DNA of 17,002 nt, taken from assembly GCA_012518325.1 (NCBI GenBank), contig JAAYSR010000081.1:1-17002 (forward strand), in the 5' to 3' direction. This document shows positions 7,980-14,412 of the stretch, in pieces. The stretch's first letter is position 1. The number at the start of each line of letters is the position of its first letter. The notes under the pieces were generated by a model that saw nothing but the letters and a program-made list of their open reading frames with translations, had not been told where the DNA came from and made no database searches. The DNA comes from Bacillota bacterium. GTDB taxonomy: Bacteria; Bacillota; Limnochordia; Darwinibacteriales; Darwinibacteriaceae. The position numbers and the translations under genes are program-made.

Positions 7980-8528
7980 CTAGACCCTCTTATAAATGCC
8001 GCGTTTTACTTCCAGAAGGTTAAAGCACACCAAATCCTTCCGGATCCTGCAGAAGTCATCATGGAAGTCGGCAAGAATGAGATTTACTTCCTTCTCAGTG
8101 TAAGTTCGGCCTTGGGCAAAGCTTTCTGCAATCTTCTCAAGTACAATGCGCCTTTTCATTTTCTGGACAGGCAGGCATTGCAGCTTGCCCCCTTTGAAAC
8201 AGGCTGCAACAACCTGATCTCGATATTCGTCTTCCCTCTGGGCCGGAAGGTGATCGCCGCGGCACCCTTCCTGGACTAAGTCTCCGAGGGTAAGATGGAA
8301 GATATCTTCATTAAGGCTGTAAACGCTGTAATACTGTTCTTTGCACGAGGAAACTATTTTAGCGTCTTCAAGCTTTTTCAGATGGAAACAGACAGTGGAC
8401 TTCGACAAACCTAGCCTTTCTGCCAACAATTCAACGTACATTGGCTCAATCATTAAGCTGTTTACTATGCGTAATCTAGAGTTGTCTGAAAGACACTTGA
8501 AAATCTCCTGCGGGTTTAATTTACGCAC
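7980..8528 (-). CDS. ArsR-type HTH transcriptional regulator with DUF2087 domain
   Basis: A 182-residue DNA-binding protein. Residues ~8-70 form an ArsR-type winged helix; the helix-turn-helix is VELLAERLGLSKSTVCFHLKKLE (~32-54). The C-terminal part (~115-182; KRRIVLEKIA..., YTEKEVNLIL, FHDDFCRIRKDLV, RGIYKRV) matches DUF2087, a domain often attached to such HTH modules. Eight cysteines are spread over the protein, which could allow metal or redox sensing, but no recognised metal-site arrangement is clear. GTG at 8528 is the only plausible start, since a stop lies three codons upstream; the SD is weak. The gene has its own promoter and a palindrome at the predicted transcript start, consistent with autorepression. 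It sits upstream of potA in the same direction, but that it controls pot is only a guess. Confidence 0.88.
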   Translation of the reverse strand: MRKLNPQEIFKCLSDNSRLRIVNSLMIEPMYVELLAERLGLSKSTVCFHLKKLEDAKIVSSCKEQYYSVYSLNEDIFHLTLGDLVQEGCRGDHLPAQREDEYRDQVVAACFKGGKLQCLPVQKMKRRIVLEKIAESFAQGRTYTEKEVNLILADFHDDFCRIRKDLVCFNLLEVKRGIYKRV

Positions 8529-8559
8529 TCTTGATCAACGCCCATTCACTAAAATACTC

Positions 8560-8572
8560 GAGCCGGCGGCTC
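8560..8572 (-). repeat. Small inverted repeat in the regulator leader
   Basis: GAGCC and GGCTC arms (8560-8564 and 8568-8572) with a 3-nt spacer lie between the predicted transcription start and the GTG of the regulator gene. It could form a small GC-rich hairpin in the leader RNA. No T-tract follows, so it is not a terminator. Confidence 0.4.
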
Positions 8573-8589
8573 TTAACACCCACCCCCGC

Positions 8590-8603
8590 TGACCGCCCGG
8601 TCA
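8590..8603. promoter_or_regulatory. 14-bp palindrome, candidate operator of the ArsR/DUF2087 regulator
   Basis: TGACCGCCCGGTCA is a perfect inverted repeat (6-bp arms, 2-bp centre). It begins about two bases after the predicted start of the regulator's own transcript, where bound repressor would block RNA polymerase. This site form suits a dimeric winged-helix repressor; the assignment to this protein is inference from position. Confidence 0.55.
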
Positions 8604-8611
8604 CTAATACA

Positions 8612-8640
8612 ATTCTATACTATATCATTCTTTGTTTCAA
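8612..8640 (-). promoter_or_regulatory. Sigma-70/SigA-type promoter of the regulator gene
   Basis: On the minus strand TTGAAA (complement of 8635-8640), a 17-nt spacer and TAGAAT (complement of 8612-8617) each match the consensus at 5 of 6 positions. Predicted start is near 8605, about 77 nt before the GTG of the regulator gene, directly next to the 14-bp palindrome. Confidence 0.78.
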
Positions 8641-8659
8641 CACCCGTGTACTTACATTT

Positions 8660-8690
8660 TCTGATTCAATTCGACAATTGCAGAATCAGA
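8660..8690. repeat. Inverted repeat upstream of the regulator promoter
   Basis: TCTGATTC (8660-8667) and GAATCAGA (8683-8690) are perfect 8-bp arms around a 15-nt AT-rich spacer, which itself holds a CAATT/AATTG pair (8667-8671, 8676-8680). No T-tract follows on either strand. It lies ~20 bp upstream of the -35 box, so it may be a binding site for an activator or second regulator; no function can be assigned. Confidence 0.4.
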
Positions 8691-8704
8691 TCGTCTTTGA
8701 CGCG

Positions 8705-8730
8705 AAAAAACGGGCAGGTTAGCCTGCCCG
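8705..8730 (-). terminator. Rho-independent terminator of the efflux operon
   Basis: A perfect 8-bp GC-rich stem (CGGGCAGG 8711-8718 with CCTGCCCG 8723-8730, loop TTAG) is followed on the minus strand by six T residues (complement of A 8705-8710). It starts 11 nt after the stop of the last permease gene at 8742. Confidence 0.92.
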
Positions 8731-8741
8731 CCCCTTCAGAT

Positions 8742-9998
8742 TCAGCTGTCCCGTAAAGCTTCTACAGGAGGCAGCTTGGCTGCCTGCAACGCTGGATAAA
8801 AGCCAAAAATTTGCCCCACCACAGCTGCCAGGACTAAAGAGATCAAAGCAGCTGCAGGATGCAGTCCCCCAATATTGTTCAGCCTCGGATAGGTAATCTC
8901 CTGAACCAAGACATTAATCAGGGGCTGGGCTGTAAAATAAGCCCCCAGCAGGCCGCAGGCAGCGCCCAGAACAGAGAAGACAAGGGACTCGTTGAGGATT
9001 TGCCTGACAATGGCCCCCTTGGATGCGCCCAGGGCCTTTCTCAAACCGATCTCCCTGGTCCGTTCCACCACGCTGACCAGCATAATGCTGAGTATGCCGA
9101 TGGCGCTAATTAGGATGGCGACAAAGGCAAAGGCGCCCAAAAAGAGCGTAATTGTGCGCACTTGCTCCTGGAAAAAACGAGTAGACTCCTGGAAGTACTC
9201 GCCCCGCACCTCCATCTCATCAATGGAGCGATCAGCCAGCAGCACCCGGGCTTCCTCCACCGCTTCATAAACCATATTGGGCTTAGCCTTGATGATGATT
9301 TCATGATACAAAGTTTCTTCGCCGCTCTCTGCCAGCCAGGCCGGCTGGGCCGCCCCCAGAGGAAAAATCATGTGTACCTGGGAGATAAAAAACTCCAAGA
9401 GGGGCGACTGCAGTTTGTAGACGCCAATTACCTTGTATTCCGCATTAGCGTATCCGTATCCGCCTAGATAAATTGATTTCCCCAGTGCGGACTGATTAGG
9501 AAAGAGCTGCTCAGCGATGACTTCGGAAACCAGGACAACGTTGCTCTTTTGCCCTCGGTCAGCTGCAGTAAAGAACTGACCTTCCACAATCTCCAGACCC
9601 ATTGCCTGTGCATACCCCTCCGTAGCTTCGGCCGAGGTGATTACGCTGTAGGCGGTACCGTCCACCACTATTTCCCGCTCCCATTGAATTTGGAAAATAA
9701 AGGCGGAATCGATATACTCACTTCCTTCTTCCAGTCTTTTCAAATCACTGAAGCGGAGATTACTGACCATCATGCCTCCACCCTCGAACTCTTCATACTG
9801 GGCAACAGTAATCTTCGCTAAAGTGCTGCCCAGAGTTTCTGTCAAGGAATCCATTGTACCGGTGGCTTGCAGGTTCAAAGACAGGATGACAGCCACAATC
9901 CACACTCCCAGCGCCATTTGGAGAATGGTCAAAAGAGAGCGCAGCGGCCTTTTCGCCATGATTCGTGCAGTAAACTTGAAGGTTTCCAACTCCGTCAC
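8742..9998 (-). CDS. MacB/FtsX-type ABC transporter permease (second of pair)
   Basis: Type VII ABC permease, 418 residues, without its own ATPase domain. One N-terminal membrane span (~20-45) is followed by a large extracytoplasmic MacB_PCD domain (~45-285). Three C-terminal spans form the FtsX domain, with the cytoplasmic motif SVVERTREIGLRKALGAS (~309-326) and the typical ending GFYPALQAAKLPPVEALRDS. In the MacAB-TolC model this domain works as a piston that moves periplasmic substrates. The GTG at 9998 overlaps the AAGGGAG (9998-10004) that would have to be its SD; TTG at 9989 (codon 4) has that SD at 8 nt and may be the true start. It is the last gene of the operon, 5 nt after the previous stop, and probably forms a heterodimer with the upstream permease. 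Confidence 0.9.
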   Translation of the reverse strand: MTELETFKFTARIMAKRPLRSLLTILQMALGVWIVAVILSLNLQATGTMDSLTETLGSTLAKITVAQYEEFEGGGMMVSNLRFSDLKRLEEGSEYIDSAFIFQIQWEREIVVDGTAYSVITSAEATEGYAQAMGLEIVEGQFFTAADRGQKSNVVLVSEVIAEQLFPNQSALGKSIYLGGYGYANAEYKVIGVYKLQSPLLEFFISQVHMIFPLGAAQPAWLAESGEETLYHEIIIKAKPNMVYEAVEEARVLLADRSIDEMEVRGEYFQESTRFFQEQVRTITLFLGAFAFVAILISAIGILSIMLVSVVERTREIGLRKALGASKGAIVRQILNESLVFSVLGAACGLLGAYFTAQPLINVLVQEITYPRLNNIGGLHPAAALISLVLAAVVGQIFGFYPALQAAKLPPVEALRDS

Positions 9999-10003
9999 TC
10001 CCT

Positions 10004-11308
10004 TCAGTCAGTGCGCAACGCATCTACCGGGTTGGTCCGGGACCCAAGATAGGCTGGGTAGACCCCAAAGAGAAGGCTCACTGCAAATCCCAGGCCAAAG
10101 CCGAGAAGCACGCGTGTCCCCAGCATATTGGCGGCGAAAAAGGCGCCAAGTGCCTTCTTCAAGACTTCAACTAAAGCGAAGGACAGCAAGATGCCTAAAA
10201 TCGAGCCGATCATCCCCAGAGTGAACGCCTCCAGCATGAACTGCCGGAAAACCATCTGCCTGGAACTGCCCAGAGCCATGGAAAGACCAATGGACTTTGT
10301 ACGCTTCAGGACACGGGCCAGCATTAAATTTAGGATATTGATTACTGCGATAACGAGTCCGACAGAGGCTAAAATTCCGATCAGCAAGGCGTAGCGCTGT
10401 AATTGCTTCTGCGATTCCCTAAACTCAAGGAGAGCGCTCCGCACTGCAACCTGATCGCCCCAGATCAGGCGGGCCTCGCCTTCCACCTTTTCCGTTGCCG
10501 CGGCTAGATCTGCACCGGCCTCAAGACCGACATAGACATTGTAAAACTCCATTACTCCCTGGTCATAGGAAACATATGGGGAGCCGGCGACAGGGGCATA
10601 AGCCTGGCGGGGATCCTGGTAGGTGCCCATTGCCCCTTCCTTTTCGTCAGGGGCGGCGAGCACTCCGATCACAGTATAGTCCAGGGTTTCCTCACTGCCA
10701 AAGTCACTCAGGGGAACCGCCTTACCCAAGGGATCCTCTTGTCCGAAGAGCTCTTCAGCCAGGCTCTCGGGTATAATGAGCACACGGTTCCCATTTCTAA
10801 CGTCGTCATCTACAAAGAAGTTCCCGCTTTTCAGAGCAGCCCCGCTGAAAGCGAAATAAGCCGGCAGTGTGCCTGTCACAAAAATGCGGTTAGCTCCGTA
10901 AAACCTGGCAGCCATAGACTGTTCATCGGTTTCTTCTTCAGGCAGGAGAGGGGTTTCTGCCAGCCAATGGTTCTCTACATAGACGTACATATTGGCAGGC
11001 AAATGCTCTTGCAGCTCTGCCAGTTCCTCAAGAGAGGCACTCCAGCCGCCCCTTTCAGTTTCAGAACCCAAGCGGACCAGGGGAGCTCCGTCGCGCCGGC
11101 TGAATTCCGCCTTGCCCATAATCTCCAATGTTCTAAAGTATTCAGCCTGTTCGTTGCCGCGCAACTGTCCGCCGACGGATAAAAGCATGGCCAGGACAGT
11201 GATGATGACACCGACACCAAGCGCGATGGCCATCACCACCAGCATGGATTCCAGAAGCTGTCTTCTTGAATGCCGAACCGACCACTTAAACTGGTCCCAC
11301 AGTGCCAA
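10004..11308 (-). CDS. MacB/FtsX-type ABC transporter permease (first of pair)
   Basis: Type VII ABC permease, 434 residues, same plan as its neighbour: one N-terminal span (~19-43), a large extracytoplasmic domain (~45-310) and three C-terminal spans, with the FtsX loop ARVLKRTKSIGLSMALGSS and the ending GVYPAYLGSRTNPVDALRTD. The two permeases are clearly different in sequence, so a heterodimer (LolC/LolE-like arrangement) is likely, in contrast to the homodimeric fused MacB of E. coli. TTG at 11308 is chosen as start because a perfect AGGAGGGG (11315-11322), overlapping the previous stop codon, lies 6 nt upstream. The cargo is unknown; MacB-type systems export macrolides, peptides, toxins or lipoproteins. 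Confidence 0.9.
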   Translation of the reverse strand: MALWDQFKWSVRHSRRQLLESMLVVMAIALGVGVIITVLAMLLSVGGQLRGNEQAEYFRTLEIMGKAEFSRRDGAPLVRLGSETERGGWSASLEELAELQEHLPANMYVYVENHWLAETPLLPEEETDEQSMAARFYGANRIFVTGTLPAYFAFSGAALKSGNFFVDDDVRNGNRVLIIPESLAEELFGQEDPLGKAVPLSDFGSEETLDYTVIGVLAAPDEKEGAMGTYQDPRQAYAPVAGSPYVSYDQGVMEFYNVYVGLEAGADLAAATEKVEGEARLIWGDQVAVRSALLEFRESQKQLQRYALLIGILASVGLVIAVINILNLMLARVLKRTKSIGLSMALGSSRQMVFRQFMLEAFTLGMIGSILGILLSFALVEVLKKALGAFFAANMLGTRVLLGFGLGFAVSLLFGVYPAYLGSRTNPVDALRTD

Positions 11309-11320
11309 AGCTAACCCCTC

Positions 11321-12664
11321 CTAGTTGATCACAGCAAAGACCAATGTCCTTAAGTCACGGCCGCACAGATTCCAGAGAGCAAGGACACTTTGGGCATAGA
11401 GCAACTTGCTGTGAGCGTAATCATCCTCTGCCCTCTGCACAGACAAAAAGGTTTCCTGAACCTGAAGCTCAGTTGCCAGGCCGGCTGCGTACTGCCTCTG
11501 GCGAAACGCCAAATCTTCCCGGGCTTCAGCGAGATGCTCTCCCTTCAGCTGCAGCATTTCAGCGGCGGATCTCACCCCTTGCATAACTGAGCGCAGTTCG
11601 GCCAGAAGGGCTCGCTCCTGTGTCTCTAAAGCATGCTCCGCCTGAGCAGCCGCCAACTCCAGCTCTTCTAACACAATACTCTGCGGATAGAGCGTCTTTG
11701 TAGCTGTGAGGCCGATATGCCAGTTCAAAGGTTTTGAACCGGTCTGTTCCAAACCGGCTTGGTTCAGATTCACTCCTCCGCTGGCCTTGAGATCCCAGCC
11801 CCTGGATTTGCGTTCCAGTTCCAGTTCCTGCCGGGCCGCGGCCAGACGTGCCTGAGCCTCACGCAGCTGGGGGCTGGCGGCGAACACTTCTTCCTTAAGC
11901 TCGTCCTCATTCAACTCCAACCTGAAGTCCTCGACTGTGATGACCGGATCATACTGCACACCTTCCGCTTCGCCAAGTAAAACGCTGAGCCTAAGCTGCA
12001 GCTGTTCAAGCTCTTCCTGTGTTCGGGCTAAGGCCTCTGTTTGCGCCCTAAATTTCTGCCTCAGCTCCAAGTCATCATAATTCGGGGTGAGACTTGCCGC
12101 TGCCAGCAAGTCCTCTAAATGGCGAAGGGCTCCCTCTTCCTGTTTTCTATAATCAAGCTGCTGCCTCAGCTGCACAAGCAGATCCACTGTCTGAAGAACC
12201 AGGCTGTTGCTTTGCGCCTGCCTGTTCTGCTCGGCCAAGAGTTCGCTCTTAACTGTCTCAGGCAGCGCAAAAAAGTCATAGTCCAAGTTCAGACTGCCTG
12301 ATGGGGAAAACTTCACTTTTTGCTCGTCCAGGCCAACTCTTAACGTGCCTTCCAGGCTAAAGTGCCCGCCTAACGGCATAGACAGGCTGATGCTTCCCTC
12401 GGGCCCTGCAAACTCTCCGTTTCTAACGCCTCCCGGTTCTGCCTGCGCTGTGATCCTGGGGTGTTTCCTCAGCTCCTCTCTTTTCTCGAGGAGTTCCTGT
12501 TCCCATACAAACAAGGCATGGCTGGTGTTCTGCTCAAAGGCCAGATCCAATGCTTCTGCCAGCGTAATCTTTCTGGGCTCCGCAGCCCTGCCCGACTGGA
12601 AAAATCCGCAACAGGCAATTATTAGGAGTGCTGCAGTCAGTATCTTGCAGGATCTAGTCTTCAT
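11321..12664 (-). CDS. TolC-family outer-membrane efflux protein (long, barrel-containing)
   Basis: A 447-residue TolC/OEP-family protein. Two repeats are visible, each with long helices flanking a beta-rich insert: ~69-131 (RITAQAEPGG..., GSISLSMPLGG, FSLEGTLRVG) and ~289-325 (WDLKASGGVNL, NWHIGLTATKT). In TolC these inserts form the outer-membrane barrel, and the helices the periplasmic tunnel. RQRQYAAGLATELQVQETFLSVQ (~388-410) is the classic second-repeat helix motif. The signal region contains I-I-A-C (C18), which fits a lipobox, as in OprM-like proteins; a signal peptidase I cut near GRA-AEP is the alternative. The start is ATG at 12664, because the family signal peptide begins there (MKTRSCKILT) and GTGAGG precedes it; the frame is open further up but only as overlap with the previous gene. 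The 11-nt overlap indicates coupled translation. Confidence 0.85.
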   Translation of the reverse strand: MKTRSCKILTAALLIIACCGFFQSGRAAEPRKITLAEALDLAFEQNTSHALFVWEQELLEKREELRKHPRITAQAEPGGVRNGEFAGPEGSISLSMPLGGHFSLEGTLRVGLDEQKVKFSPSGSLNLDYDFFALPETVKSELLAEQNRQAQSNSLVLQTVDLLVQLRQQLDYRKQEEGALRHLEDLLAAASLTPNYDDLELRQKFRAQTEALARTQEELEQLQLRLSVLLGEAEGVQYDPVITVEDFRLELNEDELKEEVFAASPQLREAQARLAAARQELELERKSRGWDLKASGGVNLNQAGLEQTGSKPLNWHIGLTATKTLYPQSIVLEELELAAAQAEHALETQERALLAELRSVMQGVRSAAEMLQLKGEHLAEAREDLAFRQRQYAAGLATELQVQETFLSVQRAEDDYAHSKLLYAQSVLALWNLCGRDLRTLVFAVIN

Positions 12665-13724
12665 GATCCTCACCCGATTCTTCGTACTTGCCGATAGTCT
12701 GCAGCAGCTTAATCCGAGCCTGTGCATAGGCTGACAGCTCAGCACTGTACTGTTCTTCCAGTCCGGCCAGTTTTTCTTGCTGGGCAACAATCTGGGCATT
12801 GCTCAGCACACCAGCGGCATACTTGCTTTCTTCAGCCAAAAGTGCCTGCCTCTCCAGCTTGATGCTGCGTTCAGTCATTTCCAGTTTGTGAACCTGATCC
12901 AACAATGCGTAATAGTCGCCGCGTATTCTAAAATACAGGGCTTCTTCCGCCTGCTGCAGGCCGATTTCGGCCTTTTCTTCCTCTACTAAAGCCTGTTCCA
13001 GCTCCACCCGGGGCGTAAAGGGGCTTTGGGCGATTTGCACAGCTTCCCGTGCTTTCTGCAGTCTCTCCCTGGCTGCCAAAACATCCGCATCAAGCTGCAG
13101 GGCGAGTTCGTAACAAGTCTCCAGGCTGTAGGTGAAGGGAACGAAGTCCAGCAGGAGCCGCTCCGTGAGCACTACCTCCTGTTCGCGGGGGAGACCCAGC
13201 ATACTGTTAAACTGCATGCGCTGGGTTTCTAAATCGACCAGGGCCTGCTCATAGCGATGTTCAGCATCATAGAGGCTGTTTTGGGCGCGTTCAATATCCA
13301 GGGTGGACAGCAGCCCTGCCTTGTACTTGTTTTCATCGATACCCAGCTGGCTTTCTGCCCTTTCCTTCGCTGAACGCGCGTTGTCCACCATAGCCTCGCT
13401 CTTTAACAGCTGCTGGTAGCCAGTACGCACAAGATCCTTGAGTTCCCTGCGCCGCTCTGCGTAGACTTCCTGAGCCTTTTCCCACTCTTTCTCCGCTTCT
13501 GCCAGCATTTCTTCATCACCCACAATCTGAGCCCGCTCCAGCTTGGCCTTGGCCTGCTGCCAATCTAAGGTGGCAATCTGGAAGCTCAGATTGTTTTCCA
13601 GTGCCAGGGCAATTGCCCCTTGAACTGTAAGTTCTAGTACTTTGGCTCCGGCTGAGGCGGGTAAACTGGTGACAAGAACACAGGCAAGGGCTACCACCAG
13701 CAGCCTGGCTCCTCTGTTAAGCAT
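12654..13724 (-). CDS. Short TolC-like protein, apparently lacking the beta-barrel segments
   Basis: A 356-residue secreted protein of the TolC/OEP superfamily, well below the usual 420-490 residues. The signal peptide (hydrophobic ~8-20) ends in ASA-GAK, a good signal peptidase I site. Both repeats are recognisable by their helix motifs: ENKYKAGLLSTLDIERAQNSL (131-151) with QFNSMLGLP (171-179), and ESKYAAGVLSNAQIVAQQEKL (299-319). Where TolC proteins carry beta strands, this one has charged, Glu/Lys/Ala-rich helix: ~56-106 with a VGDEE turn, and ~215-275 with a short SPFTPRV turn. It therefore seems to be an all-alpha hairpin protein unable to span an outer membrane alone. The start is ATG at 13724, with AAGGGGA upstream and an 8-nt overlap with the ATPase gene. 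Its role is unknown; a periplasmic tunnel part or adaptor is inferred. Confidence 0.82.
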   Translation of the reverse strand: MLNRGARLLVVALACVLVTSLPASAGAKVLELTVQGAIALALENNLSFQIATLDWQQAKAKLERAQIVGDEEMLAEAEKEWEKAQEVYAERRRELKDLVRTGYQQLLKSEAMVDNARSAKERAESQLGIDENKYKAGLLSTLDIERAQNSLYDAEHRYEQALVDLETQRMQFNSMLGLPREQEVVLTERLLLDFVPFTYSLETCYELALQLDADVLAARERLQKAREAVQIAQSPFTPRVELEQALVEEEKAEIGLQQAEEALYFRIRGDYYALLDQVHKLEMTERSIKLERQALLAEESKYAAGVLSNAQIVAQQEKLAGLEEQYSAELSAYAQARIKLLQTIGKYEESGEDHED

Positions 13725-14412
13725 GTTTTTCCATCCCCTTTACCGCCTGGTCTTCTACAATGGAGCCGTCCCGCAACGTAACCAGGCGTTTTCCATAAGC
13801 GCTTATGTTTGGATCATGGGTAACAATCACGATAGTTGTTCCCTGCTCATTCAGCCTTTGCAGAATGCCCATCACTTCCGCCCCTTGATCAGTGGCCAGG
13901 TTGCCGGTGGGTTCATCGGCCAAGATCAGGGTAGGATTATTGGCCAGCGCCCTGGCAATAGCCACCCTCTGCTGTTCACCGCCGGAAAGCTGAGTGGGCA
14001 GGTGACGGAGGCGGTGGCCCATCCCTACATCTGCCAGCAGATTTTCCGCCCTCTCCAGCCTTTCCCGCTTGGATTTCCCGGCGTACATCAGGGGCACCAT
14101 CACATTTTCCAGGGCAGTTAATTCCGGGAAGAGATTATAGCTCTGGAAGATGAACCCGAAATGGCGGTTGCGAATCTGGGCCAGCTCCCTGTCCTTCAGT
14201 CGGGTGATATCCACATCTTCTAAATAATACGTTCCGAAACTTGGCTGGTCCAACACCCCTAAGATATTCAGCAAAGTAGACTTGCCTGAACCGGAGGGTC
14301 CCATAATCGACAAAAACTCGCCCCTCTGGATGCTTAGGTCGATTCTGTCCAAGGCCCGGATTTCCACATCGCCCATGTAGTATGCCTTGCCGATTCCTTC
14401 TAACCTGATCAC
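13717..14412 (-). CDS. MacB/LolD-type ABC transporter ATPase
   Basis: Stand-alone ATPase of the efflux system, 231 residues, the usual size for LolD/FtsE/YknY-type subunits. Walker A is GPSGSGKST (38-46), the Q-loop is Q91, the signature is LSGGEQQR (143-150), Walker B is LILADEP (163-169), followed by TGNLAT, and the switch histidine is H200 (VTHD). The LSGGEQQRVAIARAL and ADEPTGNL strings are hallmarks of this subfamily. The start is GTG at 14412, forming a 4-nt GTGA overlap with the stop of the membrane-fusion gene, with AGGGGGG (14422-14428) 9 nt upstream. It powers the two permeases encoded downstream; in E. coli MacB the same domain is fused to the permease. Confidence 0.95.
   Translation of the reverse strand: MIRLEGIGKAYYMGDVEIRALDRIDLSIQRGEFLSIMGPSGSGKSTLLNILGVLDQPSFGTYYLEDVDITRLKDRELAQIRNRHFGFIFQSYNLFPELTALENVMVPLMYAGKSKRERLERAENLLADVGMGHRLRHLPTQLSGGEQQRVAIARALANNPTLILADEPTGNLATDQGAEVMGILQRLNEQGTTIVIVTHDPNISAYGKRLVTLRDGSIVEDQAVKGMEKHA

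Noticed and set aside
8531..8722. Small plus-strand open frame in the gap before the regulator
   Set aside because: It runs through the promoter, the palindrome and into the terminator stem, and has no SD; more likely chance.
12665..12799. N-terminal extension of the long TolC-like protein
   Set aside because: It would lie wholly inside the preceding gene, and the proper signal peptide starts at 12664.
12654..13724. Short TolC-like gene as a frameshifted or truncated pseudogene
   Set aside because: It has an intact signal peptide, both repeat motifs, a sensible C-terminus and tight overlaps on both sides; the missing parts are two internal inserts, not an end.
13642..14121. Plus-strand open frame (159 codons) opposite the efflux ATPase
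   Set aside because: Antisense to the conserved ATPase motifs; no SD or family match.
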